A DNA stretch of 64,000 nt from Hydractinia symbiolongicarpus (taxonomy: Eukaryota > Cnidaria > Hydrozoa > Anthoathecata > Hydractiniidae). The notes under the pieces are model-generated. The model made no database searches. It saw only the letters and a list, made by a program, of their open reading frames with translations, and had not been told where the DNA came from. This document shows positions 1 to 12,700 of the stretch, piece by piece (position 1 is the first letter of the stretch; each line of letters starts with the position of its first letter). The position numbers were made by a program, and so were the translations under genes. The stretch lies in contig NC_079881.1 of NCBI RefSeq assembly GCF_029227915.1, positions 1,302,001-1,366,000 of the forward strand. The letters run 5' to 3'.

Positions 1-3
1 AAA

Positions 4-2440
4 ATGAAAACATTTTTGAAAACTACAAGTCTCATGCGTTTTAGTGGTGAAAACATAATTTAAAAAATCGTTCGGGAAATGAGTTTACTCCCTGGGTACT
101 TTGTTTGTATACTTTTGACTATACGGGCCGAGTATGGGGTTTACGGGAAATGGCAGGTTTTCGTTTACCGGCGATTAAACTTCTTTTATGCAGCGTCTTA
201 TCAAAAATGAAAACATTTTTAAAAACTACAAGTCTCATGCCTTTTAGTGGTGAAAAAATAATTTAAAAAATCGTTTTGGAAATGAGTTTACTCACAGGGT
301 ACTTTCTTTGTATACATTCGACTATACGGGCCGAGTCGGAGATTTACGGGAAGTCGCGGGTTTTCGTCTGCCGGCGATTAAACTTCTTTTATTCAGCGTC
401 TCATCAAAAATGAAAACATTTTTAAAAACTACAAGTCTCATGTCCTTTAGTGGTGAAAAAATAATTTTAAAAATCGTTCGGGAAATGAGTTTACTCCCTG
501 GGTACTTCCTTTGTATACTTTTGACTATACGGGCCGAGTCCGTGGTTTACGGGAAATGGCGGGTTTTCGTTTGCCGGCGATTAAACTTCTTTTATTCAGC
601 GTCTCATCAAAAATGAAAACATTTTTGAAAACTACAAGTCTCATGCGTTTTAGTGGTGAAAACATAATTTAAAAAATCGTTCGGGAAATGAGTTTACTCC
701 CTGGGTACTTTCTTTGTATACTTTTGACTATACGGGCCGTGTCCGGGGTTTACGGGAAATGGCGGGTTTTCGTTTGCCGGCGATTAAACTTCTTTTATGC
801 AGCGTCTCATCAAAAATGAAAACATTTTTGAAAACTACAAGTCTCATACGTTTTAGTGGTTAAATAATAATTTAAAAAATCGTTCAGGAAATGAGTTTAC
901 TCCCAGGGTACTTCCTTTGTATACTTTTGACTATACGGGCCGAGCCCGGGATTTACGGGAAATCACGGGTTTTCGTTTGCCGGCGATTAAACTTCTTTTA
1001 TTCAGCGTCTCATCAAAAATGAAAACATTTTTGAAAACTACAAGTCTCATGCGTTTTAGTGGTGAAAACATAATTTAAAAATTCGTTCGGGAAATGAGTT
1101 TACTCCCTGGGTACTTTCTTTGTATACTTTTGACTATACGGGCCGAGTATGGGGTTTACGGGAAATGGCAGGTTTTCGTTTGCCGGCGATTAAACTTCTT
1201 TTATGCAGCGTCTTATCAAAAATGAAAACATTTTTGAAAACTACAAGTCTCATGCCTTTTAGTGGTGAAAAAATAATTTAAAAAATCGTTTTGGAAATGA
1301 GTTTACTCACAGGGTACTTTCTTTGTATACATTCGACTATACGGGCCGAGTCGGGGATTTACGGGAAGTCGCGGGTTTTCGTTTGCCGGCGATTAAACTT
1401 CTTTTATTCAGCGTCTCATCAAAAATGAAAACATTTTTAAAAACTACAAGTCTCATGTCCTTTAGTGGTGAAAAAATAATTTTAAAAATCGTTCGGGAAA
1501 TGAGTTTACTCCATGGGTACTTCCTTTGTATACTTTTGACTATACGGGCCGAGTCCGTGGTTTACGGGAAATCGCGGAATTTCGTTTGCCGGCGATTAAA
1601 CCACTTTCACTAAGCATCTCATCAAAAATGAAAACATTTTTGAAAACTACAAGTCTCATACGTTTTAGTGGTTAAATAATAATTTAAAAAATCGTTCGGG
1701 AAATGAGTTTACTCCCAGGGTACTTCCTTTGTATACTTTTGACTATACGGGCCGAGTCCGGGATTTACGGGAAATCACGGGTTTTCGTTTGCCGGCGATT
1801 AAACTTCTTTTATTCAGCGTCTCATCAAAAATGAAAACATTTTTGAAAACTACAAGTCTCATGCGTTTTAGTGGTGAAAACATAATTTAAAAAATCGTTC
1901 GGGAAATGAGTTTACTCCCTGGGTACTTTGTTTGTATACTTTTGACTATACGGGCCGAGTATGGGGTTTACGGGAAATGGCAGGTTTTCGTTTACCGGCG
2001 ATTAAACTTCTTTTATGCAGCGTCTTATCAAAAATGAAAACATTTTTAAAAACTACAAGTCTCATGCCTTTTAGTGGTGAAAAAATAATTTAAAAAATCG
2101 TTTTGGAAATGAGTTTACTCACAGGGTACTTTCTTTGTATACATTCGACTATACGGGCCGAGTCGGAGATTTACGGGAAGTCGCGGGTTTTCGTCTGCCG
2201 GCGATTAAACTTCTTTTATTCAGCGTCTCATCAAAAATGAAAACATTTTTAAAAACTACAAGTCTCATGTCCTTTAGTGGTGAAAAAATAATTTTAAAAA
2301 TCGTTCGGGAAATGAGTTTACTCCCTGGGTACTTCCTTTGTATACTTTTGACTATACGGGCCGAGTCCGTGGTTTACGGGAAATCGCGGAATTTCGTTTG
2401 CCGGCGATTAAACCACTTTTACTAAGCATCTCATCAAAAA
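4..2440 (+). repeat. Higher-order repeat, 4- and 5-monomer spacing (812/1015 bp)
   Basis: The monomer with GAGTATGGGGTTTACGGG starts at 4, 1019 and 1831, so spacings are 1015 bp (5 monomers) and 812 bp (4 monomers). It is followed each time by the same neighbours, including CTCACAGGG with TATACATTCGAC, GTCGGGGATT or GTCGGAGATT, and GTCCGTGGTTTACGGG. The copy at 1019 differs slightly (TTCTTTG for TTGTTTG), so copies 1 and 3 are closest. Copy 2 lacks one monomer relative to copy 1. Confidence 0.85.
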
Positions 2441-5400
2441 TGAAAACATTTCTGAAAACTACAAGTCTCATGCGTTTTAGTGGTGAAAAAGTAATTTAAA
2501 AAATCGTTCGGGAAATGAGTTTACTCCCTGGGTACTTTCTTTGTATACTTTTGACTATACGGGCCGAGTCGGGGATTTACGGGAAGTTGCGGGTTTTCGT
2601 TTGCCGGCGATTAAACTTCTTTTATTCAGCGTGTCATCAAAAGTGAAAACATTTTTAAAAACTACAAGTCTCATGGGCTTTAGTGGTGAAATAATAATTT
2701 AAAAAATCGTTCGGGAAATGAATTTACTCCAAGGGTACTTTCTTTGTATACTTTCGACTATATTGGCCGAGTCCAGGATATACGGGAAATCGCAGGTTTT
2801 CGTTTGCCGGCGATTAAACTTCTTTTATTCAGCCTCTCATCAAAAATGAAAACATTTTTGTAAACTACAAGTCTCATGCGTTTTAGTGGTGAAAAAATAA
2901 TTTAAAAAATCGTTCGGGAAATGAGTTTACTCCCTGGGTACTTTCTTTGTCTACTTTTGACTATACGGCCGAGTCCGGGGTTTACGGGAACTGGCGGGTT
3001 TTCGTTTGCCGGCGATTAATCTTCTTTTATTCAGCGTCTAATCAAAAATGAAAACATTTTTGAAAACTACAAGTCTCATGCGTTTTAGTGGTGAAAAAAT
3101 ATTTTAAAAAATCGTTCGGGAAATGAGTTTACTCCCTGGGTACTTTCTTTGTATACTTTTGACTATACGGGCCGAGTCCGGGGTTTACGGGAAATGGCGG
3201 GTTTTCGTTTGCCGGCGATTAAACTTCTTTTATTCAGCGTGTCATCAAAAATGAAAACATTTTTGAAAACTACAAGTCTCATGCGTTTTCGTGGTGAAAA
3301 GATAATTTAAAAAATCGTTCGGGAAATGAGTTTACTCCCTGGGTACTTCATTTGTATACTTTTGACTATACAAGCCAAGCCCAGGATTTACGGAAAATCG
3401 CGGGTTTTCGTTTGCCGGCGAATAAACCACTTTCATTAAGCGTCTCATCAAAAATGAAAACATTTCTGAAAACTACAAGTCTCATGCGTTTTAGTGATGA
3501 AAAAATAATTTAAAAAATCGTTCGGGAAATGAGTTTACTCCCTGGGTACTTCCTTTGCATACTTTTGACTATACGGGCTGAGTCCGGGGTTTTCGGGAAA
3601 TCGCGGAATTTCGTTTGCCGGCGATTAAACCACTTTCACTAAGCATCTCATCAAAAATGAAAACATTTCTGAAAACTACAAGTCTCATGCGTTTTAGTGG
3701 TGAAAAAGTAATTTAAAAAATCGTTCGGGAAATGAGTTTACTCCCTGGGTACTTTCTTTGTATACTTTTGACTATACGGGCCGAGTCGGGGATTTACGGG
3801 AAGTTGCGGGTTTTCGTTTGCCGGCGATTAAACTTCTTTTATTCAGCGTGTCATCAAAAGTGAAAACATTTTTAAAAACTACAAGTCTCATGGGCTTTAG
3901 TGGTGAAATAATAATTTAAAAAATCGTTCGGGAAATGAATTTACTCCCAGGGTACTTTCTTTGTATACTTTCGACTATATTGGCCGAGTCCAGGATATAC
4001 GGGAAATCGCAGGTTTTCGTTTGCCGGCGATTAAACTTCTTTTATTCAGCCTCTCATCAAAAATGAAAACATTTTTGTAAACTACAAGTCTCATGCGTTT
4101 TAGTGGTGAAAAAATAATTTAAAAAATCGTTCGGGAAATGAGTTTACTCCCTGGGTACTTTCTTTGTCTACTTTTGACTATACGGCCGAGTCCGGGGTTT
4201 ACGGGAACTGGCGGGTTTTCGTTTGCCGGCGATTAAACTTCTTTTATTCAGCGTCTAATCAAAAATGAAAACATTTTTGAAAACTACAAGTCTCATGCGT
4301 TTTAGTGGTGAAAAAATATTTTAAAAAATCGTTCGGGAAATGAGTTTACTCCCTGGGTACTTCATTTGTATACTTTTGACTATACAAGCCAAGCCCAGGA
4401 TTTACGGAAAATCGCGGGTTTTCGTTTGCCGGCGATTAAACTTCTTTTATTCAGCGTGTCATCAAAAATGAAAACATTTTTGAAAACTACAAGTCTCATG
4501 CGTTTTCGTGGTGAAAAGATAATTTAAAAAATCGTTCGGGAAATGAGTTTACTCCCTGGGTACTTCATTTGTATACTTTTGACTATACAAGCCAAGCCCA
4601 GGATTTACGGAAAATCGCGGGTTTTCGTTTGCCGGCGAATAAACCACTTTCATCAAGCGTCTCATCAAAAATGAAAACATTTCTGAAAACTACAAGTCTC
4701 ATGCGTTTTAGTGATGAAAAAATAATTTAAAAAATCGTTCGGGAAATGAGTTTACTCCCTGGGTACTTCCTTTGCATACTTTTGACTATACGGGCCGAGT
4801 CCGGGGTTTTCGGGAAATCGCGGAATTTCGTTTGCCGGCGATTAAACCACTTTCACTAAGCATCTCATCAAAAATGAAAACATTTCTGAAAACTACAAGT
4901 CTCATGCGTTTTAGTGGTGAAAAAATAATTTAAAAAATCGTTCGGGAAATGAGTTTACTCCCTGGGTACTTTCTTAGTATACTTTTGACTATACGGGCCG
5001 AGTCGGGGATTTACGGGAAGTTGCGGGTTTTCGTTTGCCGGCGATTAAACTTCTTTTATTCAGCGTGTCATCAAAAGTGAAAACATTTTTAAAAACTACA
5101 AGTCTCATGGGCTTTAGTGGTGAAATAATAATTTAAAAAATCGTTCGGGAAATGAATTTACTCCCAGGGTACTTTCTTTGTATACTTTTGACTATATTGG
5201 CCGAGTCCAGGATTTACGGGAAATCGCAGGTTTTCGTTTGCCGGCGATTAAACTTCTTTTATTCAGCGTCTCATCAAAAATGAAAACATTTTTGTAAACT
5301 ACAAGTCTCATGCGTTTTAGTGGTGAAAAAATAATTTAAAAAATCGTTCGGGAAATGAGTTTACTCCCTGGGTACTTTCTTTGTCTACTTTTGACTATAC

Positions 5401-6090
5401 GGCCGAGTCCGGGGTTTACGGGAAATGGCGGGTTTTCGTTTGCCGGCGATTAAACTTCTTTTATTCAGCGTCTAATCAAAAATGAAAACATTTTTGAAAA
5501 CTACAAGTCTCATGCGTTTTAGTGGTGAAAAAATATTTTAAAAAATTGTTCGGGAAATGAGTTTACTCCCTTGGTACTTTCTTTGTATACTTTTGACTAT
5601 ACGGGCCAAGTCCGGGGTTTACGGGAAATGGCGGGTTTTCGTTTGCCGGCGATTAAACTTCTTTTATTCAGCGTGTCATCAAAAATGAAAACATTTTTGA
5701 AAACTACAAGTCTCATGCGTTTTCGTGGTGAAAAGATAATTTAACAAATCGTTCGGGAAATGAGTTTACTCCCTGGGTACTTCATTTGTATACTTTTGAC
5801 TATACAAGCCAAGCCCAGGATTTACGGAATATCGCGGGTTTTCGTTTGCCGGCGATTAAACCACTTTCATTAAGCGTCTCATCAAAAATGAAAACATTTC
5901 TGAAAACTACAAGTCTCATGCGTTTTAGTGATGAAAAAATAATTTAAAAAATCGTTCGGGAAATGAGTTTACTCCCTGGGTACCTTCTTTGTATACTTTT
6001 GACTATACGGTCCGAGTCCGGGATTTACGGGAAATCGCGGGTTTTCTTTTGCCGGCGATTAAACTTCTTTTATTCAGCGTCTCATCAAAA
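2425..6090 (+). repeat. Six-monomer higher-order repeat, about 1217 bp, three copies
   Basis: The marker GTGTCATCAAAAGTGAAAAC occurs at 2631, 3848 and 5065, so the unit is 1217 bp. This is six monomers less one base, the lost base lying in CTATACGGCCGAG. Other shared private variants are CTATATTGGCCGAG, CATTTTTGTAAACTAC, CGTTTTCGTGGTGAAAAG and ACTATACAAGCCAAGC. The second copy lacks or swaps parts near 4350-4440, where the CAAGCCAAGC monomer appears one step early. The third copy has lost some variants, for example GGATTTACGGG in place of GGATATACGGG. Confidence 0.85.
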
Positions 6091-7269
6091 ATGAAAACAT
6101 TTACAAAAACTACAAGTCTCATGCGTTTTAGTGGTGAAAAGATAATTTAAAAAATCGTTTTGGAAATGAGTTTACTCACAGGGTACTTTCTTTGTATACA
6201 TTTGACTATACGGGCCAAGCCCGGGATTTACGGGAAATCGCGGAATTTCGTTTGCCGGCGATTAAACCACTTTCACTAAGCGTCTCACCAAAAATGAAAA
6301 CATTTCTGAAAACTACAAGTCTCATGCGTTTTAGTGGTGAAATAATAATTTAAAAAATCGTTCGGGATATGAGTTTACTCCCAGTGTACTTTCTTTGTAT
6401 ACTTTTGACTATACGGGCCGAGCCCGGGGTTTACGGGAAATCGCAGGTTTTCGTTTGCCGGCGATTAAACTTCTTTTATTCAGCGTCTCATCAAAATTGA
6501 AAACATTTTTAAAAACTACAAGTCTCATGTGCTTTAGTGGTGAAAAAATAATTTAAAAAATCGTTCGGGAAATGAGTTTACTCCCTGGGTACTTTCTTTG
6601 TATACTTTTGACTATACGGGCCGAGTCCGGGGTTTACGGGAAATGGCGGGTTTTTGTTTGCCGGCGATTAAACTTCTTTTATTCAGGGTCTCATCAAAAA
6701 TGAAAACATTTTTGAAAACTACAAGTCTCATCCGTTTTAGTGGTGAAAACATAATTTAAAAAATCGTTTGGGAAATGAGTTTACTCCCTGGGTACTTTCT
6801 TTGTATACTTTTGACTATACGGGCCGAGTCCGGGGTTTACGGCAAATGGCGGGTTTTCGTTTGCCGGCGATTAAACTTCTTTTATGCAGCGTCTCATCAA
6901 AAATGAAAACATTTTTGAAAACTACAAGTCTCATGCGTTTTAGTGGTTAAATAATAATTTAAAAAATCGTTCGGGAAATGAGTTTACTCCCAGGGTACTT
7001 TCTTTGTATACTTTTGACTATACGGGCCGAGTCCGGGATTTACGGGAAATCGCGGGTTTTCGTTTGCCGGCGATTAAACTTCTTTTATTCAGCGTCTCAT
7101 CAAAAATGAAAACATTTTTAAAAACTACAAGTCTCATGTGCTTTAGTGGTGAAAAAATAATTTAAAAAATCGTTCGGGAAATGAGTTTACTCCCTGGGTA
7201 CTTTCTTTGTATACTTTTGACTATACGGGCCGAGTCCGGGGTTTACGGGAAATGGCGGGTTTTCGTTTG

Positions 7270-9700
7270 CCGGCGATTAAACTTCTTTTATTCAGCGTCT
7301 CATCAAAAATGAAAACATTTTTGAAAACTACAAGTCTCATGCGTTTTAGTGGTGAAAACATAATTTAAAAAATCGTTCGGGAAATGAGTTTACTCCCTGG
7401 GTACTTTCTTTGTATACTTTTGACTATACGGGCCGAGTCCGGGGTTTACGGGAAATGGCGGGTTTTCGTTTGCCGGCGATTAAACTTCTTTTATTCAGCG
7501 TCTCATCAAAAATGAAAACATTTTTGAAAACTACAAGACTCATGCGTTTTAGTGGTGAAAACATAATTTAAAAAATCGTTCGGGAAATGAGTTTACTCCC
7601 TGGGTACTTTCTTTGTATACTTTTGACTATACGGGCCGAGTCGGGGATTTACGGGAAGTCGCGGGTTTTCGTTTGCCGGCGATTAAACTTCTTTTATTCA
7701 GCGTCTCATTAAAAATGAAAACATTTTTGTAAACTACAAGTCTCATGCGTTTTAGTGGTGAAAAAATAATTTAAAAAATCGTTTTGGAAATGAGTATACT
7801 CCCTGGGTACTTTCTTTGTATACTTTTGACTATACGGGCCGAGTCCGGGGTTTAAGGGAAATGGCTGGTTTTCGTTTGCCGGCGATTAAACTTCTTCTAT
7901 TCAGCGTCTCATTAAAAATGAAAACATTTTTGAAAACTGCAAGTCTCATGCGTTTTAGTGGTGAAAAGATAACTTAAAAAATCGTTTTGGAAATGAGTTT
8001 AGTCACAGGGTACCTTCTTTGTATACATTCGACTATACGGGCCAAGCCCGGGATGTACGGGAAATCGCGAGTTTTCGTTTGCCGGCGATTAAATCACTTT
8101 CATTTAGCGTCTCATCAAAAATGAAAACATTTCTGAAAACTACAAGTCTCATGCGTTTTAGTGGTTAAATAATAATTTAAAAAATCGTTCGGGAAATGAG
8201 TTTACTCCCAGGGTACTTTTTTGTATACTTTTGACTATACGGGCCGAGTCCGGGATTTACGGGAAATCGCGGGTTTTCGTTTGCCGGCGATTAAACTTCT
8301 TTTATTCAGCGTCTCATCAAAAATGAAAACATTTCTAAAAACTACAAGTCTCATGCGTTTTAGTGATGAAAAATAATTTAAAAAATCGTTCGGGAAATGA
8401 GTTTACTCCCTGGGTACTTTCTTTGTATAATTTTGACTATACGGGTCGAGTCCGGGATTTACGGGAAGTCGCGGGTTTTCGTTTGCCGGCGATTAAACTT
8501 CTTTTATTCAGCGTCTCATCAAAAATGAAAACATTTTTGAAAACTACAAGTCTCATGCGTTTTAGTGGTGAAAACATAATTTAAAAAATCGTTCGGGAAA
8601 TGAGTTTACTCCCTGGGTACTTTCTTTGTATACTTTTGACTATACGGGCCGAGTCCGGGGTTTACGGGAAATGGCGGGTTTTCGTTTGCCGGCGATTAAA
8701 CTTCTTTTATTCAGCGTCTCATCAAAAATGAAAACATTTTTGAAAACTACAAGACTCATGCGTTTTAGTGGTGAAAACATAATTTAAAAAATCGTTCGGG
8801 AAATGAGTTTACTCCCTGGGTACTTTCTTTGTATACTTTTGACTATACGGGCCGAGTCGGGGATTTACGGGAAGTCGCGGGTTTTCGTTTGCCGGCGATT
8901 AAACTTCTTTTATTCAGCGTCTCATTAAAAATGAAAACATTTTTGTAAACTACAAGTCTCATGCGTTTTAGTGGTGAAAAAATAATTTAAAAAATCGTTT
9001 TGGAAATGAGTATACTCCCTGGGTACTTTCTTTGTATACTTTTGACTATACGGGCCGAGTCCGGGGTTTAAGGGAAATGGCTGGTTTTCGTTTGCCGGCG
9101 ATTAAACTTCTTCTATTCAGCGTCTCATTAAAAATGAAAACATTTTTGAAAACTGCAAGTCTCATGCGTTTTAGTGGTGAAAAGATAACTTAAAAAATCG
9201 TTTTGGAAATGAGTTTAGTCACAGGGTACCTTCTTTGTATACATTCGACTATACGGGCCAAGCCCGGGATGTACGGGAAATCGCGAGTTTTCGTTTGCCG
9301 GCGATTAAATCACTTTCATTTAGCGTCTCATCAAAAATGAAAACATTTCTGAAAACTACAAGTCTCATGCGTTTTAGTGGTTAAATAATAATTTAAAAAA
9401 TCGTTCGGGAAATGAGTTTACTCCCAGGGTACTTTTTTGTATACTTTTGACTATACGGGCCGAGTCCGGGATTTACGGGAAATCGCGGGTTTTCGTTTGC
9501 CGGCGATTAAACTTCTTTTATTCAGCGTCTCATCAAAAATGAAAACATTTCTAAAAACTACAAGTCTCATGCGTTTTAGTGATGAAAAATAATTTAAAAA
9601 ATCGTTCGGGAAATGAGTTTACTCCCTGGGTACTTTCTTTGTATAATTTTGACTATACGGGTCGAGTCCGGGATTTACGGGAAGTCGCGGGTTTTCGTTT
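7270..9700 (+). repeat. Six-monomer higher-order repeat, 1216 bp, two near-identical copies
   Basis: Sequence from about 7270 to 8485 is repeated from about 8486 to 9700 at an offset of 1216 bp. Shared private variants include CTACAAGACTCATGCG, GAGTATACTCCC, GTTTAAGGGAAATGGCTGG, AAACTGCAAGTCTC and the 1-bp deletions in GGGTACTTTTTTGTATAC and GATGAAAAATAATTT. Those two deletions explain 1216 rather than 1218. So many shared rare variants indicate a recent tandem duplication. Confidence 0.88.
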
Positions 9701-12700
9701 GCCGGCGATTAAACTTCTTTTATTCAGAGTCTCATCAAAAATGAAAACATTTTTGAAAACTACAAGTCTCATGCGTTTTAGTGGTGAAATAATAATTTAA
9801 AAAATCGTTTGGGAAATGGGTTTACTCCCAGGGTACTTTCTTTGTATACTTTTGACTATACGGGCCGAGTCCGGGATTTACGGAAAATTGCAGGTTTTCG
9901 TTTGCCGGCGATTAAACTTCTTTTATTCAGCGTCTCATCAAAAATGAAAACATTTTTGTAAACTACAAGTCTCATGCGTTTTAGTGGTGAAAAAATAATT
10001 TAAAAAATTGTTCGGGAAATGAGTTTACTCCCTGGGTACTTTCTTTGTATACTTTTGACTATACGGGCCGAGTCTGGTGTTTACGGGAAATGGCGGGTTT
10101 TCGTTTGCCGGCGATTAAACTTCTTTTATTCAGCGTCTCATCAAAAATGAAAACATTTTTGAAAACTACAAGTCTCATGCGTTTTAGTGGTGAAAAGATA
10201 ATTTAAAAAATCGTATTGGAAATGAGTTTAATCACAGGGTACTTTCTTTGTATACATTCGACTATACGGGCCAAGCCCGGGATTTACGGGAAATCGCGGG
10301 TTTTCGCTTGCCGGCGATTAAACCACTTTCATTAGGCGTCTCATCAAAAATGAAAACATTTCTGAAAACTACAAGTCTCATGCGTTTTAGTGGTGAAAAA
10401 ATAATTTAAAAAATCGTTCGGGAAATGAGTTTACTCCCTGGGTACATTCTTTGTATACTTTTGACTATACGGGCCGAGTCGGAGATTTACGGGAATTCGC
10501 GGGTTTTCGTTTGCCGGCGATTAAACTTCTTTTATTCAGCGTCTCATCAAAAATGAAAACATTTTTAAAAACTACAAGTCTCATGGGCTTTAGTGGTGAA
10601 ACAATAATTTAAAAAATCGTTCGGGAAATGAGTTTACTCCCTGGGTACTTTCTTTGTATACTTTTGACTATACGGGCCGAGTCCGGGCTTTACGGGAAAT
10701 GGCAGGTTTTCGTTTGCCGGCGATTAAACTCCTTTTATTCAGCGTCTCATCAAAAATGAAAACATTTTTAAAAACTACAAGTCTCATGCATTTTAGTGGT
10801 GAAATAATAATTTAAAAAATCGTTCGGGAAATGAGTTTACTCCCAGGGTACTTTCTTTGTATACTTTTGACTATACGGGCCGAGCCCGGGATTTACGGGA
10901 AATCGCAGGTTTTCGTTTGCCGGCGATTAAACTTCTTTTATTCAGCGTCTCATCAAAAATGAAAACATTTCTAAAAACTACAAGTCTCATGCGTTTTAGT
11001 GATGAAAAAATAATTTAAAAAATCGTTCGGGAAATGAGTTTACTCCCTGGGTACTTTCTTTGTATACTTTTGACTATACGGGCCGAGTCGGAGATTTACG
11101 GGAAGACGCGGGTTTTCGTTTGCCGGCGATTAAACTTCTTTTATTCAGCGTGTCATCAAAAATGAAAACATTTTTGAAAACTACAAGTCTCATGGGCTTT
11201 AGTGGTGAAATAATAATTTAAAAAATCGTTCGGGAAATGAGTTTACTCCCTGGGTACTTTCTTTGTATACTTTTCACTATACGGGCCGAGTCCGGGCTTT
11301 ACGGGAAATGGCGGGTTTTCGTTTGCCGGCGATTAAACTCCTTTTATTCAGCGTCTCATCAAAAATGAAAACATTTTTGAAAACTACAAGTCTCATGCGT
11401 TGTAGTGGTGAAAAGATAATTTAAAAAATCGTTTTGGAAATGAGTTTACTCACAGGGTACTTTCTTTGTGTACATTCGACTATACGGGCCAAGCCCGGGA
11501 TTTACGGGAAATCGCGGAATTTCGTTTGCCGGCGATTAAACCACTTTCACTAAGCGTCTCATCAAAAATGAAAACATTTCTGAAAACTACAAGTCTCATG
11601 CGTTTTAGTGGTGAAAAAATAATTTAAAAAATCGTTTGGGAAATGAGTTTACTCCCTGGGTACTTTCTTTGTATACTTTTGACTATACGGGCCGAGTCGG
11701 AGATTTACGGGAAGTCGCGAGTTTTCGTTTGCCGGCGATTAAACTTCTTTTATTCAGCGTCTCATCAAAAATAAAAACATTTTTAAAAACTACAAGTCTC
11801 ATGGGCTTTAGTGGTGAAATAATAATTTAAAAAATCGTTCGGGAAATGAGTTTACTCCCTGGGTACTTTCTTTGTATACTTTTGACTATACGGGCCGAGT
11901 CCGGGCTTTACGGGAAATGGCAGGTTTTCGTTTGCCGGCGATTAAACTCCTTTTATTCAGCGTCTCATCAAAAATGAAAACATTTTTGAAAACTACAAGT
12001 CTCATGCGTTTTAGTGGTGAAATAATAATTTAAAAAATCGTTCGGGAAATGAGTTTACTCCCAGGGTACTTTCTTTGTATACTTTTGACTATACGGGCCG
12101 AGTCCTGGATTTACGGGAAATTGCAGGTTTTCGTTTGCCGGCGATTAAACTTCTTTTATTCAGCGTCTCATCAAAAATGAAAACATTTTTGTAAACTACA
12201 AGTCTCATGCGTTTTAGTGGTGAAAAAATAATTTCAAAAATCGTTCGGGAAATGAGTTTACTCCCTGGGTACTTTCTTTGTATACTTTTGACTATACGGG
12301 CCGAGTCCGGTGTTTACGGGAAATGGCGGGTTTTCGTTTGCCGGCGATTAAACTTCTTCTATTCAGCGTCTCATCAAAAATGAAAACATTTTTGAAAACT
12401 ACAAGTCTCATGCGTTTTAGTGGTGACAAGATAATTTAAAAAATCGTTTTGGAAATGAGTTTACTCACAGGGTACTTTCTTTGTATACATTCGACTATAC
12501 AGCCCAAGCCCGGGATTTACGGGCAATCGCGTGTTTTCGCTTGCCGGCGATTAAACCACTTTCATTAGGCGTCTCATCAAAAATGAAAACATTTCTGAAA
12601 ACTACAAGTCTCATGCGTTTTAGTGGTGAAAAAATGATTTAAAAAATCGTTCGGGAAATAAGTTTACTCCCTGGGTACCTTCTTTGTATACTTTTGACTA

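Noticed and set aside
308-616. Open frame of about 100 codons beginning MYTFDYTGRV, with relatives near 1323, 2135 and 18165 and on the - strand in the right arm
   Set aside because: It spans about 1.5 satellite monomers, recurs only because the monomer does, and changes frame at each unit since 203 = 3 x 67 + 2. No ribosome-binding or promoter context, codon bias or conserved domain is visible.
8428-8440. TATAATTTT-like promoter element
   Set aside because: It is a C to A variant of the standard GTATACTTTTG in a duplicated monomer, with no transcription unit near it.
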